Origin: Kryptolebias marmoratus
Taxonomy: Eukaryota > Chordata > Actinopteri > Cyprinodontiformes > Rivulidae
Reading direction: 5' to 3'
Assembly (NCBI RefSeq): GCF_001649575.2
Contig: NC_051452.1
Span: 8,172,591-8,236,590, forward strand
DNA length: 64,000 bases
This document shows, one piece after another, positions 1 to 13,217 of the stretch. The translations under genes were made by a program, and so were the position numbers. Position 1 is the stretch's first letter. Each line of letters opens with the position of its first letter. A model generated the notes under the pieces. That model had not been told where the DNA came from and searched no databases. It worked only from the letters and a program-made list of their open reading frames with translations.

Positions 1-220
1 CAGATTTTTTTGGGGGGGTACTCCTTATTCTTTCCTCTCCTCGGGCTCCGTAGACTGAAAACAGAACAGATCCAGAAAGTAGGCATGCAGACTGTGCAGT
101 GATTGGTTCTGGCACTCGAACCCCTCCTGAACAAGTGTTTTGGGGTTGTGATGGCTCTTATGAGGTGGCCACATTCAAGACGTGTAAAATGGCGAATTTT
201 GGCCAATAACTCAACTACAA

Positions 221-625
221 CATTATCATTGCCCACCACTGAAAGATGAATAGTATTTTTTCCTGTGTCTGTGAAAATATTGTAATTAAAAACACTCAAA
301 ATTTAACCATTAGATGCACATCTACAACTGATTAACATTTGGAGTCAACCTGATTCAAGAAGGCCACTACAACCAACAGACTTTTGCAAACATAAAAATG
401 ACTAAGTCAGATAAATTTACAAATATTGAGCTCAAATTTGATGTGGTAGTAGCTGAGAGTCCACTCCTGATCTGGTCTTAGATTGCACAAAACGTTATTT
501 TCAGAGTTTTACCAAAAGAGGTCGAACTGTCCTTTCTTATCATAAGATGATCTTCGTTTACAACTCTACAATGAAAAGGCGGCCGGCAATGTGCATTCCT
601 TCAAAGAATGCCTGTCCTTTTATTA
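221..625 (+). repeat. R1 repeat, near full length
   Basis: It begins with the R1 5' end (cattatcattgcccaccact) and continues through attaacatttggagtcaacc and gatgtggtagtagctgagag. It ends with the R1 3' hairpin gcattccttcaaagaatgc, which has one mismatch, followed by a cttttatt tail. It is one of the most complete single-unit copies in the window and is non-coding. Confidence 0.85.
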
Positions 626-3600
626 AATTAGTGCGGTCCTGTCTGTGTGGCTTTAGATGCAGGCGGCTGCAGGATTTCTGCTACCTGTTTGGTCAAAAAT
701 GTAATTTTCGGGCGAAATATGAGCAAACACCCCCCTGCCTCTGCTTAGTCAGGGAAAAGATTCTAGATTTGCCTCCTGATCTTTGTGCACCTTCGGATGT
801 GTTAATATTCACATCGTCCCACCCCCCCGCCCTCCAGGATGTCACCTGAAGGCAGGAGATCCAATCTGGTCAAGCTCAGCGGGGGCGCTCGGTGTCATTC
901 ACCTTCCTGCAGACGCACATTTCTGTGCTGAGCAAACACATCTCTCCTGGACTCATTAGACATGCCTTAACACTTCCTCCTCTTCATGCTCCTCCTTACC
1001 CCCTCCTCAACGCACGCCCTTCATTTTATCCATCCCAGGAGAATCTTCGACTCAAATAGTCTTCCTCCTGAGCTCTGTCGTGTCGTCACTTCAGGAAGAG
1101 CAAGGTCTCGGGTGGGCTCAACGTGTGATTCCGGACGCACGTATTTGCTGATGGAATTGTCCTTTTTTTTCTTCTTCTTCTTGCTTCTGAAACAGCATAA
1201 GTCATTTTTCACCGAGGACATGACCACAGGGAAGTGTGATCTGATGGCTTTTTTTTTTTTAACACCAGAAAAAATGGCAGCAATGGTCAGAACTGAAATA
1301 AGCTTTTTATAACCCAACGGCGAAAGACGAGTGCTAATGTTTTTGTTTTGTTTTTGTGTGGATTTCTGGGCCTTTCTTTTAAAAGTCTTCTCTGTCAGAT
1401 CTCCCAGCTTCATTATCCATTAACCAAAGACTCAAAACTGATCCAAATCCCAGAAATGGAACATAAAAGGTGGAACGAAAATATAAGTGTTACACAATTA
1501 GCAGCATCATCCGTTACTACAGCCCGTTTCAGACATTCAGAGCTTTTTATTAATCTGTTACCAGCTAAACGTGTTGCTGACTGATTCAACCCCCCCTGCT
1601 GCTTTTCTGCAACATTTTGCAACAGAAGTCTAACTCATTTGAACCCAGTAAGTTATAATTATCACTTTCAACATGGCGAGAGTGTGAACTGCTGCAGCCA
1701 GATTAACAGAGACCCACACCGGAGCTGTGGGCCGATTTGGCTTTTATCAGCTGTTGAGAGTAGTCCGACATATTGGGTCATTAAAAAGAAACAGGAAAAT
1801 GCCACCAAGCCATCCTGTTTTACAGCTTTGCCTAAGAGAATCAGCTGCAGCACCAAAATACATCTTTTGTCAGCATCTGAGCCAAATTTATAACAACTAA
1901 ATGACAACAGGTGGTGCCGATTACTGATAGAATGCAGGTGGCATGAAAGAAACTGGAAACAAGGAATACAAAGGACATCTCGTAACTATATTTACTATGT
2001 TCCATTGGGAATAAAAGATGGGTTTATGAGATTTGAAAACCATTGAATTCAGTTTTTGTTTACATTTTATACAACCTTCCAGTTTTCAGACATGGTGGTT
2101 GTATCTGAAACCAAACTAAAAGCCTTTCTTGAAACTGATCCAACTAATTCTATTTCCTAATCCTCAACAAGAAGTTTGTCTCATCCTAAATGATAAATTG
2201 TGTTCCCTGCATTTAAAAATGCATCTTAAGTAAAGACAATGGGAGCGTTGTGCATCACCACTGTCCCTCAAACCTCCTTAAAGGATCTGATTTATTCTTT
2301 GGTAAATGCTACACATTGGCATTGCATGTTGTCAGATACAAACGGGAAGAAAAAGACTTTTCATGTCTCAGACGTCAATGATTGATGCGTTCATGAGCTC
2401 ATAACTTTCAGCTGATTTTATTCCAGTCTGTGTTTTCGGCTAAAGCACATTATACAGTTATAGTGAATTTATTACTGTCAGCAGGCTATACGGTGGTGAT
2501 CCACGTTCAGCGCTTCATTTCCCCGGGGCTTCATTAATAATGCAATCCCACAATTCTTTGCATCTCGGAGCTTCACGCCGTGATGACCAAAAAACCCCCT
2601 ATAAAAACTATTTTACATGATAAAAACAAAACCAACTAATGTGCACCCTGAGCAAATTTCCCCCCTTCTCTCCGGCAGAGACTCATTCTCAAATTTCTTT
2701 TTTTTTTTTAAACAAATAACGGGCCGGTCCTCGAGAGAAAGTCTCTGCTGATGCAACAAAATATGGAATCGGGGCGGCGGGAGACGGAGGATGGAGCGTT
2801 TGAGTTTGTACGGAAAGCAGGGGGGTTTGGAAAGATAAGCCCCTCGGGTCTTTCTAATTATCTGTGCGGATCAACAGTGCTCAAGGATGCATAAGGGGAG
2901 GGATTTGACTGCTAGATCCACTGGGTGGAAAGGCCTGATTATATCGGTCACCTCTTCCCTCGCACATCCATTACTCTCGACTCCTACAGCTCATCAGACA
3001 CGGCCATGTCCGTCCGTGCGATGAATAATCGGGAATTTCTTGGGATTCTCTCCTCGTGTGAGTTTTTGCCTCCGTAAAATCCAATCACCACAACAATTTT
3101 TGTTGTTTTCAAACCCAGGGAAAGCAATTCGGCAAGTTCTGACACGAATCAATTTCGCCCAATCAGGTTTTCATTTGCTTGATTATTGTAAACCGAATGC
3201 AGCAGTGTTATGTGCAGATGCTGTTCTGATGGGGAGTTTACAGAACCCCTCGGGTTTCCCTAATTCTATCATTCAGACTCGACCTGATTCAATCTGGAAG
3301 CAAAAATCGACTTTTTCCAGAGTTGACGGTGTAGGATGGAGTGAGAACCAAACTAAACCATAACCTGTGAGCTTAGATAGTTTTAGGAACAAATCTGGGA
3401 ATGTATAAAAGTTTGTTTTTTTTTTTAAATCAAGTTTTTTTTTTCTAATTCAATAGATTAATAGTCTCTGCTGTCCAACCACAGAAAACGACCTAGGTGA
3501 AGTCAAGTTTTGGTCCAATAGTTACCTAGTAAACCAATGTTTACTGTGAACGAGTTCCTTTTTACAGACGGAAGAGCCTTACCCCCCAAAAAAAATAAAA

Positions 3601-4657
3601 AAAACATTGGTACAACTCTACTGAACAGGCATTTGGCTTGTAGTTCACTGGTTAATGTAAATTTCCACTTGGAATCCCAACAAACACGTTTGATCAAACT
3701 TCTGGCAAAATTTTGGCTGAAGTTTGTCAAGAATTTGCTTATTTATCCCCAAAACAAAAATATATTTAGTGCTCTAGGATCACAGAAACTAAAATAGGAA
3801 CATTTAAGACGTCTTTGATGACCGTGACTATTGTGAGAGAAAATTTGTTTTGTTAATTTTTTTGAACGTGTTCAAATTTTTAAATCACAAAACAGCCAAT
3901 GTGTGAGTACATCCAGAGTTTTAAGACATTTTGAAAACTCCCTGATATATTCTGTTTAACATAATTAATTTTAGATGGCACAGCTCTTCTAGTATTTAGA
4001 GTAATTCCCACTGCTGGTTCAGGATTTCTCTCTGCAGAGAGACGCTTCCCACCCACAAAGACGTATATAACAGGCATATAAAGACAATATGGAGAGTGAC
4101 ACACCAAGCATGGCTCTCACAAAAAAAACAAAAAAAAAACAAAATTAAATATATATCCTGGACCTCTGCCAGAGGAGAAAATTCTTTAGACGACTGCTGG
4201 ATTTTAATTGAAGACTTCTGGTCTAAAGGGTTGTAATTGCAAATTACTAAATCTAAGGTAACAGCTCTTTTAATTTTCTTTTTGCACATAAATTGATTCG
4301 TCTTCAAAGTGTTGACATACCAAGCGTTTGTGCTAATGCCAAAATCTTAAAATAAAATAAGTCCCTTCCCATATCTGAAGCAGCCTGTGGGCAGGTCCAA
4401 TCAAGAAATGTCCGACAGCTTCTCATTGTGGTAATTATCAGCTGTGATTTAAAAAAAAAAAAGAAAAATCTGTGTCACAGAAGAAGCAGACTAATTACAG
4501 GCATTACTGAGCAGGTTGGGCGCCGGATTGATATCAGGTGTCCTCATTGTTGCTTTTCCTCCCTTTTTTCCACTCCCTCCAGTTTGGCATCTTTCTGTTC
4601 AGTCGAGTTCGAACCTCGGAGCTGAACTCTTTAGGGTGATTATGTTTCTGCCGGAGC

Positions 4658-4955
4658 CTGCGTGTGTTTGTCTGTTAGCAAAATCACATGAACCAGTGGA
4701 TGGACTTTAATGAAACTCTCAGTAATCTTTGGATGAACGTTGCTAATCAACCCTAGTCAACACAAAAAAAGGCTCAAGCTCGGACAGTTCTACAGACACT
4801 GAGCTAAAATTTGGTGTGGTAGTAGTTGAGTTATCCTCAATGCATTATTTTTCAAGTTTGACCAAAATGGTTTAAACATTTCTCCACAGAAGAGGATCTA
4901 AGTCTGAATGAAAGTTGGCGGGCGATATGCATTCAAGGAGTGCCAGGCCTTTAAT
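4658..4955 (+). repeat. R1 repeat, 5' part missing
   Basis: It starts at tttgtctgttagcaaaat and ends ggcgggcgatatgcattc...ccaggcctttaat. The 3' hairpin is partly deleted. Confidence 0.85.
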
Positions 4956-5289
4956 ACTATTTAGCCCATCAGGGGTTTTCAGCGTTTTTCTTTAAAGAGC
5001 TCAAATTTATTGCACTAATCAAAAAAGTTTTTGCAGTTTAATTCCACTGCAGCAGCAGAAATTGTTGACATTTGCTCATGTAAATTTGCCAGCAGTGGTC
5101 TTTTATTGCCGGCACGGTGACATTTTGGAAGGATCTCTCCATCCCACAGGGGAGTTGAGATCATGGAGACGGAGCTTAGATTTTTTTTTTCCCCCTCTCT
5201 TTTTTTTTTTTTTTTGAGGAGGAGGAGAGGCGTAATTAAGAGCGGAGGCAGGGAGGCATCAAGCGCTGATAAGTTACGAAATTGTTTTT

Positions 5290-5470
5290 AAAATCCACTC
5301 CCACCGAGGGGAATTCGGCGCCGTCGCTCGCTGCTGCGTCTCGCCCCGTGGATCCTCCTCCTCCTCAGGCGCGCGCAGACACGGACGCTGCTCGGGCTGA
5401 CGGATAGGTGGTGGTTTTCCTGCTCCGCTGCTCCAGATCGGCTGACTGCGGAGTAAATGGGCCTTCGCCT
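5290..5470. promoter_or_regulatory. CpG-dense patch in erbb4 intron
   Basis: It has a high CpG content (gaattcggcgccgtcgctcg, caggcgcgcgcagacacgga) next to a poly-T and GA-rich tract. No exon or open frame of note was seen. It may be an intronic regulatory element or alternative promoter; this is weakly supported. Confidence 0.3.
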
Positions 5471-5570
5471 CGGCTGCTGTGGCCACCACTGTGCCATCGT
5501 TATGATTGTCACATTAGGTCCCATCCACCTGCGGTGTTCATTAACTATCCAAACGGATGCAGTCTGGAGC

Positions 5571-5958
5571 TTATTATCACCTGCTGCTGAAAGGCAAAAG
5601 GGAGACCTCGGACTGCTTTGTCTGTTAGCAAAATATCTCATGAACTGCTGAAAGAATATTACTGAAACTCTTAGAAATTAATCACAGGATGTACGTCTAC
5701 AACCAATTAACTTTCAGAATCAACCCGATTCAAAATGGCTGTTGCAGACAACTAACTTTAGAAAACACAAAAAGGGCTATATTAGAAATATTGTGCTAAA
5801 ATGTTGGTGGTTGAGTCATTCACAACAAACTCTACAAACACATATGATATTTTCAACGTTCGACCATCATCTGAGTATAAGAGGATCTTCCTGTAAAATT
5901 CTGACAGGAAATTGGCGGGCGATATGCATTCCTTCAAGAAGTGCTAAGGCCTTTTATT
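5571..5958 (+). repeat. R1 repeat, near full length
   Basis: A weak 5' end (ttatcacctgctgctgaaag) precedes tctgttagcaaaatatctca. The copy runs to gcgggcgatatgcattcct and a shortened hairpin before aaggccttttat. Confidence 0.8.
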
Positions 5959-6477
5959 TTCTTTGTTTGCTTTTGTAGCTTCACTTTAAAAGACAACAAA
6001 CCAGGAGAGAGTTTGAATATTTTTAAGCTCTGGAGTAAATACACTCTTCCTTCTTCATTTTTCTTCTTCTTCACACAAACATAAAAACACCTTTTTGTGT
6101 GTGTGTGTGAGATTCGGAGGCTGCCAGCTTGCTGGGACTGCCTCCCGTTCTATCTCCAGTGCAGCACGCAGCGAATGACAGACGACCACCTGCACCACCT
6201 GAGCCGGGCCCATTGTGCGCGCTCCTTATCGCAGCGGTCCCAGTTCCCGCCGTCCCGTATTGAACGCATTGTTGCTGCCTCTTCTCCCATTCTGTGAGGC
6301 ACCGGGGTTTCTGGTGGTGGCGCCACATGCGCCGCTCTTATCGCTCCCCCTGGAAACAGACACCTCACCTTTTGGTTCCATTTCCACGTTCTTTCTCTCT
6401 CTTTTTTTCAGCTTTTCTTGACATGAATTTAAAAAGAAACAAAATGAAGCTCACTGAGCTCATCTGTCAGCGTCCCA

Positions 6478-6759
6478 CATTTGTAACTTTTGGAGTCAAA
6501 CTTGATTCAAGATGGCCCCTGCAGCTTATCAGTCTTAGAAAACAAAAATGGCTACAAGTCGGTCAGTTTTACAGATGTTGAGCTCAGATTTGGTGTGGTA
6601 GTAGCTGAGAGGCATTACACATTGCATGAGGCTGCACATAGCATTAGTTTGACCATAAACGCTATAACTCTGTCATTTGTCTACAAAAGATGATCTTGGT
6701 TTCAAGCTCTGGTATAACAGAGAGTATGCATTCCCTTAGGGAATGCTAGGCCTTTTAAT
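6478..6759 (+). repeat. R1 repeat, 5' truncated, with compensated hairpin
   Basis: It starts within the core (aacttttggagtcaaact) and ends at GCATTCCCTTAGGGAATGC (6728-6746) plus taggccttttaat. The stem differs from consensus at paired positions but still pairs. Confidence 0.85.
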
Positions 6760-8364
6760 AAAAGTATTTTTCCACAAATTGGTCAATTTGGTTTCTGGAA
6801 AGGAGCGTTGCTTAGCAACAAATGTGAAAAATTTGTGTTTTTTTCTTAGCGAGTGGCTCACGTTGGCAATATTTCTGCTTCTGAAGCCCTGAGCTGAACT
6901 TATCACCTGTTGCAGTCCATCATCCCGCTTTGTACACAGCATCTCTTTTTTCTCCCACTGCGGTGCACCTTTCCCTGCAGTTCCACTCTACTTAACTTCT
7001 GTTTTCATGCCTCGTTTCATCCTCCTGCGTTCCCGCATTACCGAGGTTTTGCGTCTCCTGTCTTCTTTTCTCCTCTGCGAGAGAGAAAAGGTGCTAATGG
7101 GTGGCTGACCGGCCCTGACCTCGTCCTTTAGGAGCCTTTTAGCTTCTGTAAACAGTTCAGGACTCTGCAAAGATGAAAAAGAAGACTTTTGGCTCTTCTT
7201 AAAAACAAGCTGTTTTCCTGTTTTTGGTCAGAGCCAAGTCTGACGGAGATGACTAACAAGTTAAATGTCGAAAGAGAAACATTTTTCTCTTTTCTTTAAT
7301 ATTACTCAGAGACAAACATGGAGTTGAGCAAAAGAATACATGTTTTTGAGCAGAAGTCAAAATAAAGTTTTTTACGGTAAGCAGATTTAGCCTGAATACT
7401 AATTGCTGCTTTTGTAGTAATTTTTCAGGTGAACTGTGCATTATAATGGTCAAATGGGCTTAATTGTTTCTCAGATATTTCTGCTTTGAAACAAAAGAAA
7501 AGTGTTGTCGGTGCTGTTGTTCTCAGAAGTTGGCCTTGCAGAGAGTAGTTGTCACTATTACATCATTTGCCGAGGTACTGGAGCAGGAATGAACCATATT
7601 TGGACAAGAACTTGAATAAATAAGATTTTCTCCTCTTGTAGGCTATAGAAAACTAAACAACTGATGTTTATTTTTAGAGTGGCTACAGTATATTTATCTG
7701 TTTGAGCTTCGAATGATCGTCTCCTGCAATCATCTGCTGCCAGATAAGAATCACAAATCGTCCTTCATGTTTTCGACCAGCCGGAGGAAGTCGACACACG
7801 TGGAGAAAACTAACACAGAACACAGAAACGAGATGTAAATGCCAACCCCAAAACCCTCAACCTCCACCCAAACTGGAACTTCTGTGGTATGAGGAGACGG
7901 TGCTTCGCTGCACCGCCCTGTCAGAGCTGGAGCATCACTGAAAGGGACACTTTTTCATCTAATCTCATTTAGGCTGTTATCATACAGTAATGTACAGTTG
8001 TTCACTACTCAACAGACTGCAAAAACTAACAATTTATACATAATACAATATGAAACAGAATACAATACAGTGATATATGATATACTTGATACTTTCTTTT
8101 TGGAGAAACTTGTTTTAGGCTCAACGCTGCCCTTGCAAAGCATAAACAATAAACAGACAAAGAAATTACACAAATACCTATTTAAAATGAGTCTGAATTG
8201 GGGGCAAAAAAAAGAAAATTCAGACTTTTGCCAGGATTGAGATTTGTGTAAAAATTAGTCCTCTTTTAAATTGAAGTGTCCTGATCTTCATCATCTGTCA
8301 TAAAACCCTTATTTTCTTAGAATTTTCTTTTCTCTGCACTGGGAAATCCCTTCGTATAACGCTT

Positions 8365-8386
8365 GGGGGGGGGGGGGGNGGGGGGG
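8365..8386. repeat. Poly-G run with one undetermined base
   Basis: A run of 22 positions is all G except an N at 8379. The length is probably unreliable in the assembly. Confidence 0.9.
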
Positions 8387-9839
8387 TCCAGTTTTTAAAT
8401 ATAGGCGCTCTGGCTTTCAAATCAGCAACGCTCGTAAACAAAACCAGCCTGATGCCCGCAGGTAAATCACCAAATTTCAACAAACTACGGATCATTTTGA
8501 AGCTTCTGAGATGGAGAGTTTGAAAATATTAACTCAATACTGAAAAATTCCTCCTTGTGACTCATTTTGCCAGCATGTGTCACATGTTTTAAGAGAAAAA
8601 GAGGACTTCCTACTACCTCATCAAGACACACATTAAACAATCTATTCAGCTTTTTTTTTTATTTTTGACTGAAGTGAGAACTAATTAGTTCTCTGCATTT
8701 TGGGACTTCTCAGTTCAGTCCTGTGGAGCTGCAAACCAGCGAACGCTGTCTGAATGCAGTCGGGCCACATTTTAAAGGTTCGGTCAGCTGAAATCTCTGC
8801 AGCGACACAGACAGGTTCTGACCTGTCCTGAAGCACACTTGGATTTTCAGCTATAAGCAGGAGTTTAAAAAAGGCCAAATAATTTCAACGACCAGCACCA
8901 CTTCACGCCGTGAGAGCCCGAACCACGTCACCGGTGGCGTTCGGGGATATGCAGCCGTGCTGATAGGTCCTTCACCTCGATGCTGCGTGGCAGCTCGTGG
9001 CTCTCGAAAGGCCGTTTTGCTGGGAGACAAATGATGGGAAAAGCTGCTCGATGGGACCTTTCACACACGGTTCAGGCACATTCGATGTAAATTGTGGCTT
9101 TTCCGGAACTGGGTTGTCGTGTTTAAATATGCTGCTGTTTATAATAAAACTTTGCTATTATGCTGTTTTACAGAAATGTTAAATTATGGTGAAATATCCT
9201 TTCATTTTCCTCTTTGCTGGACTTAAATGCGTAGCTCGAATTTGCAGCGATAAACTGTTTTCTCAACAAGAGTTTGTCTTTGTAACTTTAAAAATCACTC
9301 GAGGACTAATCTCCTACAAGAACATTTACTCTTCGAACACATCTCACATGTCCAGCTTGCACTGACTTTGCACTTTTTCGCCCGTCCCGTTGTGCATTCT
9401 GTGTGTTATTATAGATTTTACTCTTAAAGCTTACGCCAGGGCTTCCTGCAGAACTGAGCATCGAGGTTTGTTCACTTATAATTGCTAATTTTATTGAGTA
9501 TTCTGTTAAATTAAATCACTGTACAGTAATAATGCCGTCTTGGTTTTGCAGCTGATAGTATTTTGATTTAACAGTAATAATGTTAGGAAAAAACAAGATT
9601 AGAACCTGTTAAATAATCTAATAATTAAAGGCTAACTAGAAGCAGAAGCTTTTTTATTTTATTTTTTTTATTTGGAATTGGGTGCCGTTTTCAACATGAA
9701 GCTTGATTTGTTTTTGGGGGGTTTTTTTTTTGATTGTTTCAGGGTTTTTTTCCCAGTGATTTCACATATATCTATAATTCATCAGATGGCCAACATGTTT
9801 CAATAATAAATGGTATTCATGGTTGTGTTTAACGGAGCA

Positions 9840-10330
9840 AAAGGGGACTTTCTTCAGCGCCCTGCCTCCGGGTTCTCCGTGAATTGAAATGTTTATTAAT
9901 TACATCATCTGGACGTTTTATGCAATCACAAATTACCCAGTCTCTCCTTGATCTTTACGGACCTCAGGACTCCGGGGATTGTGACACTTAGGCGGGCGTT
10001 AAAGTGGCACGATCAGCGGGACCCCCTGAGCCCGAACCAGCGGCTGCCCCAACGTCCTCCGCTGGGACGCCGGTGTTTACCTCCCTGGGTAGCTGGAAAT
10101 TAATTGGCTTCTTGAGCTGTTGTACATTCCCCGCTGTCAGTGCGATGGCCTCACCTCATTGCCCCGTCACTTTAAGTCGAAGTGTATTAATGGGCTGTGT
10201 GGCCCATTGATTCCTAATTTCTCTCGACATCGACATCGGAGATAAATATTGCGCGGCACGCTCGTCTTTGGGCTTATTGTAATCAGCATTGTTATTGATC
10301 GCCTGCCTGAACGCAGCAGAAGTAATCTAT
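9840..10330. promoter_or_regulatory. Candidate intronic regulatory region
   Basis: This non-repetitive stretch has balanced composition and several homeodomain-type sites (TTAATTA at 9896-9902, attaattgg near 10099, attgattcctaat near 10207). No coding potential is convincing. The call is an inference from composition only; comparison with other fish would decide. Confidence 0.2.
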
Positions 10331-11144
10331 TTTAAACACACTTCCTGCAAAACGGGGGGGTTGTTTTAAGCCTTGTCACAGCACATTGTGTACCATATTG
10401 GTAAGGGCTGCCCAACGGTGAAGAATAAACAAGTAGGAAGTGTTCCAACCTGCTGGAGAAACGAGAAAACCATGCAAACAGATTGACAGATTGATATATT
10501 ACATGTATGCTGTGAGGAAAATGTCTTGCTTTTCAGTATCGGTGGTCTCTTGGTTGCGCCTGTCACTGCGCGCGCGTGTGTTTTTGTGTGTATTTGTCAG
10601 TCTCAGCAAGGCCAGAGGATGATGGATGAGGGCTCAGCTAGCGGCGAGTCAGACCTCTGCACGATCGATTTATCCTCGCATTTGTCTGGGAGGAAGAGGA
10701 GCACGAGGAGGAGGCGACAGCGGCGGTGCGAGTCAACACAGCGCGCCTCGATTTGTGCGCGCACAAACGTGTGTTTACAGCATTTGCACCTTAAGTGTTT
10801 CAAATGGCCGATGATTCTCCAGCGGAGGCGTGGGCCTTGGTGTAAATTCTTCATTGTCTGCTGACTACAATGACTGCCTCGCTTCTCACCAAGGTGTTTT
10901 CATTGATCCACCGGCAAAGTGGCACCCACTTGTTTAACATCCAGCCTAATACGCTTCAGTCGCCTCAGCCTTGTCGGTCTGACTGCCCGTCCTGCCGTTT
11001 GGTTCAGCAGACAGAGAAGCCTTCATAAAAAACGTGTTTCTGATGTTGTCCTGAAAGGATGCCATTGAGTCTCTCGAGGTGGCCCTTCACACGTGCATTG
11101 ATTTTACTGTCAAAACCGTTTCATCCAGTCCATTTAGCAGCATA

Positions 11145-11405
11145 ACAATTCCTTGAAGGAATGCATATCACCCGCCAAGTTTTAAACAAAGGTTATTACT
11201 TGGGGTGTTGAGGATGACTTTCAGCAACTACCACACCTGATTTCAGCTCAATATCTATAAATTTGACTAAGTTATAGTAATTTTGTGTTTGCTAATGTAA
11301 ATCAGCTGTGTTTGGCATCCTTATGTGGGTTGAAGATGTTTATTGAATGTTTACTTTCTGTAGGTTTCACTGAAACCTGCCCAGAGATATTTTGCTGACA
11401 GTCAG
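11145..11405 (-). repeat. R1 repeat, inverted
   Basis: On the plus strand it reads ccttgaaggaatgcatatca, then the reverse complement of the R1 core, to gagatattttgctgac. It is followed at once by a second unit. Confidence 0.85.
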
Positions 11406-11454
11406 TGTTGATTCCAAAGACTTAGGGGGGGAAAATTGCACTATTTGTACCACT

Positions 11455-11660
11455 CAAAGTATGTGTTGGTAAATGATGCTCAGCTACTACCACACCAAGT
11501 TTTAAACCAATATCTGTAATTGTAGATGTACAGCTAATGATTGCTTTCATTAAAAACCTTGAGGTTCGTGACATATTTTGCTAAAAGACAAACAGTTGGC
11601 TCCAATAGTTAATCATTAAAAACTTGGACAAAAACATTATTGCCCATCAAACCACAAAAA
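11455..11660 (-). repeat. R1 repeat, inverted, second unit with 5' end
   Basis: It covers the reverse complement of the core from ctactaccacaccaagtttt to gacatattttgctaaaagac, and ends in aacattattgcccatc, the R1 5' terminal motif reversed. With the preceding unit it forms a head-to-tail dimer. Confidence 0.8.
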
Positions 11661-12262
11661 TGGTCAGAAATTCTCTTTATTCATCCATCAGAAAACAAAC
11701 TTCGGACTTAAAATTGTTTTTAAGTTGGAGTGTAGAGGATGTAGATCTTGATGTTGTGCTCCTCAGACAGCCACCACAGCTCATGTTTTCTTTACTTTTT
11801 ATTTTTTGCAGCTGCTTTCTCTAGGATCTGAAGAACCTATAAAATGTTTCCAGGCATCTTATCAACATTTGAAAAGCTGCTGAACTGATAAGTTTCATCT
11901 TTTACTGACCGGAGACGGGGAATGATTGAAAGGTCATGTGTCGCAAAAGTGTGACGGAGACATTTGGAGACACGTTGAGCCTTGTTTAAGGGATTCCGAT
12001 TTGAGATTTAGAAACTTTCTGACACTTCTGAAATGCTCAAAGCTTAATTTATCTGCCTTACAGTCATGCATGTGAGTTTTATAGGAATCAAAGATTAAAT
12101 CTAAATGTCCGTGCAGGTGTTACGGTGATAACGGCGATGACAATACGTTTCTGCTGGTGTTGACATTTATCGCACCGAGGACGGCTTCAGTCTTGAGATT
12201 TAAAGTGATAAATGGCTCCAGGAAAGGATTCGCGGTCATTTTTTCCCCCCTTTCTGTCTCAG

Positions 12263-12418
12263 GGGATGATGTACCTGGAGGAAAGGAGGTTGGTCCACAG
12301 AGACCTGGCTGCTCGAAACGTCCTGGTGAAGTCTCCCAATCACATCAAGCTCACCGACTTCGGGTTGGCCCGACTCCTGGACGCCAACGAGAAGGAGTAC
12401 AACGCAGACGGCGGCAAG
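12263..12418 (+). CDS. erbb4: erbb4 exon: kinase catalytic loop, DFG and activation loop
   Basis: This 156-bp, phase-0 exon encodes 52 residues of an ERBB4 tyrosine kinase. It begins [10 protein letters not shown] and contains the catalytic loop VHRDLAARN, with the catalytic Asp codon at 12302-12304. The metal-binding DFG follows, its Asp codon at 12356-12358. The activation-loop tyrosine in KEYNADGG (codon 12398-12400) corresponds to human Y875. The acceptor is a T/C-rich tract ending in cag. The length equals that of the matching EGFR-family exon. The ERBB4-type sequence [14 protein letters not shown], rather than the EGFR-type HAEGG, supports ErbB4, as does the tail further on. The protein is a plasma-membrane receptor for neuregulins that phosphorylates itself and its dimer partners. 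Two donors are possible, after 12418 or 6 nt later; family conservation favours 12418. Whether this is the a or b teleost paralogue cannot be told. Confidence 0.96.
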
Positions 12419-12490
12419 GTTGGTGTAAGTGACGGCACCTTTGAATGTAAGATACACTTACCTGGCTCAAATACTGAAACCACAAGTTAA

Positions 12491-12790
12491 ATTAGGCCTA
12501 GCATTCCTTGAAGGAAAGCAAAACTATCACACAATGTGTGTATCTCCAAATATGTGTTAAGGATGATGGTTAACTACTACCACACCAGCTTTTAGCTCAA
12601 TATTTGTAAAAACTGACTCATTTACAGCTATTTTTTGTTGTCTAAGGTCACTTAGCTGCGGCAGCCAACTTGAATTGGGTTGACATAAAAAGTTAATCAA
12701 TTGTAGATGTTCATTTAATGATGACTTTCTGAGTTTGATTAAAATCTGTCCACTGTTTCAGGAGGGATTTTCCCCAACGCTACAAAATAA
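12491..12790 (-). repeat. R1 repeat, inverted, just after the activation-loop exon
   Basis: It begins ttaggcctagcattccttga on the plus strand, about 70 bp downstream of the splice donor of the 12263-12418 exon, and runs through the reversed core. Confidence 0.85.
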
Positions 12791-13217
12791 ACACATTAGA
12801 TATGAAAAGGAAAATTGGCAAAATATCTTCTTCTCATTCCTCCATGGTTGATAAATATCAGAATTATTTCCTGCCATGATAGAGCCAACTCACCCTTGTG
12901 ACTTTGCTTTGCTCTCCATCATCTTGTCTTACAGTTTGATTGTTCCAATTAACTTTTTTTCTTTCTGCGCTGCTGAACAAGGAGAAAATAGTTATTTGAT
13001 TGCTCACTTTAAACACTACCTGTTAAACAAAATGAGTCATTTCAGCACCGTTAAACTTGGATGTCAGTAAAACTAATATTTCAGGCTTGTAAAGTTATTT
13101 GAGCAAAGAAGAAATTAGGTGAATCACGGATTACACTGCTGTGGGATTTGCTGTATCGACATTTAAAATGAGTGTTCACAGAACGGGACAAAGGTGACAC
13201 AAAGTTAACTTACTTCT

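Larger units (their letters stand above)
1..12262 (+). other. erbb4: Intron upstream of the first visible erbb4 exon
   Basis: No exon of the gene was recognised here. I looked for the preceding kinase exon, which in ERBB receptors ends in a CVQIAK-like sequence, and did not find it, so it probably lies outside the window. ERBB4 genes are known for very large introns. The stretch holds R1 repeats (listed separately), poly-T and poly-G tracts and CpG-dense patches near 5290-5470 and 10560-10780. Non-repetitive stretches at 640-4650, 6760-11140 and 11670-12262 contain nothing I can name. The short open frames here have no recognisable domains. Confidence 0.75.
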
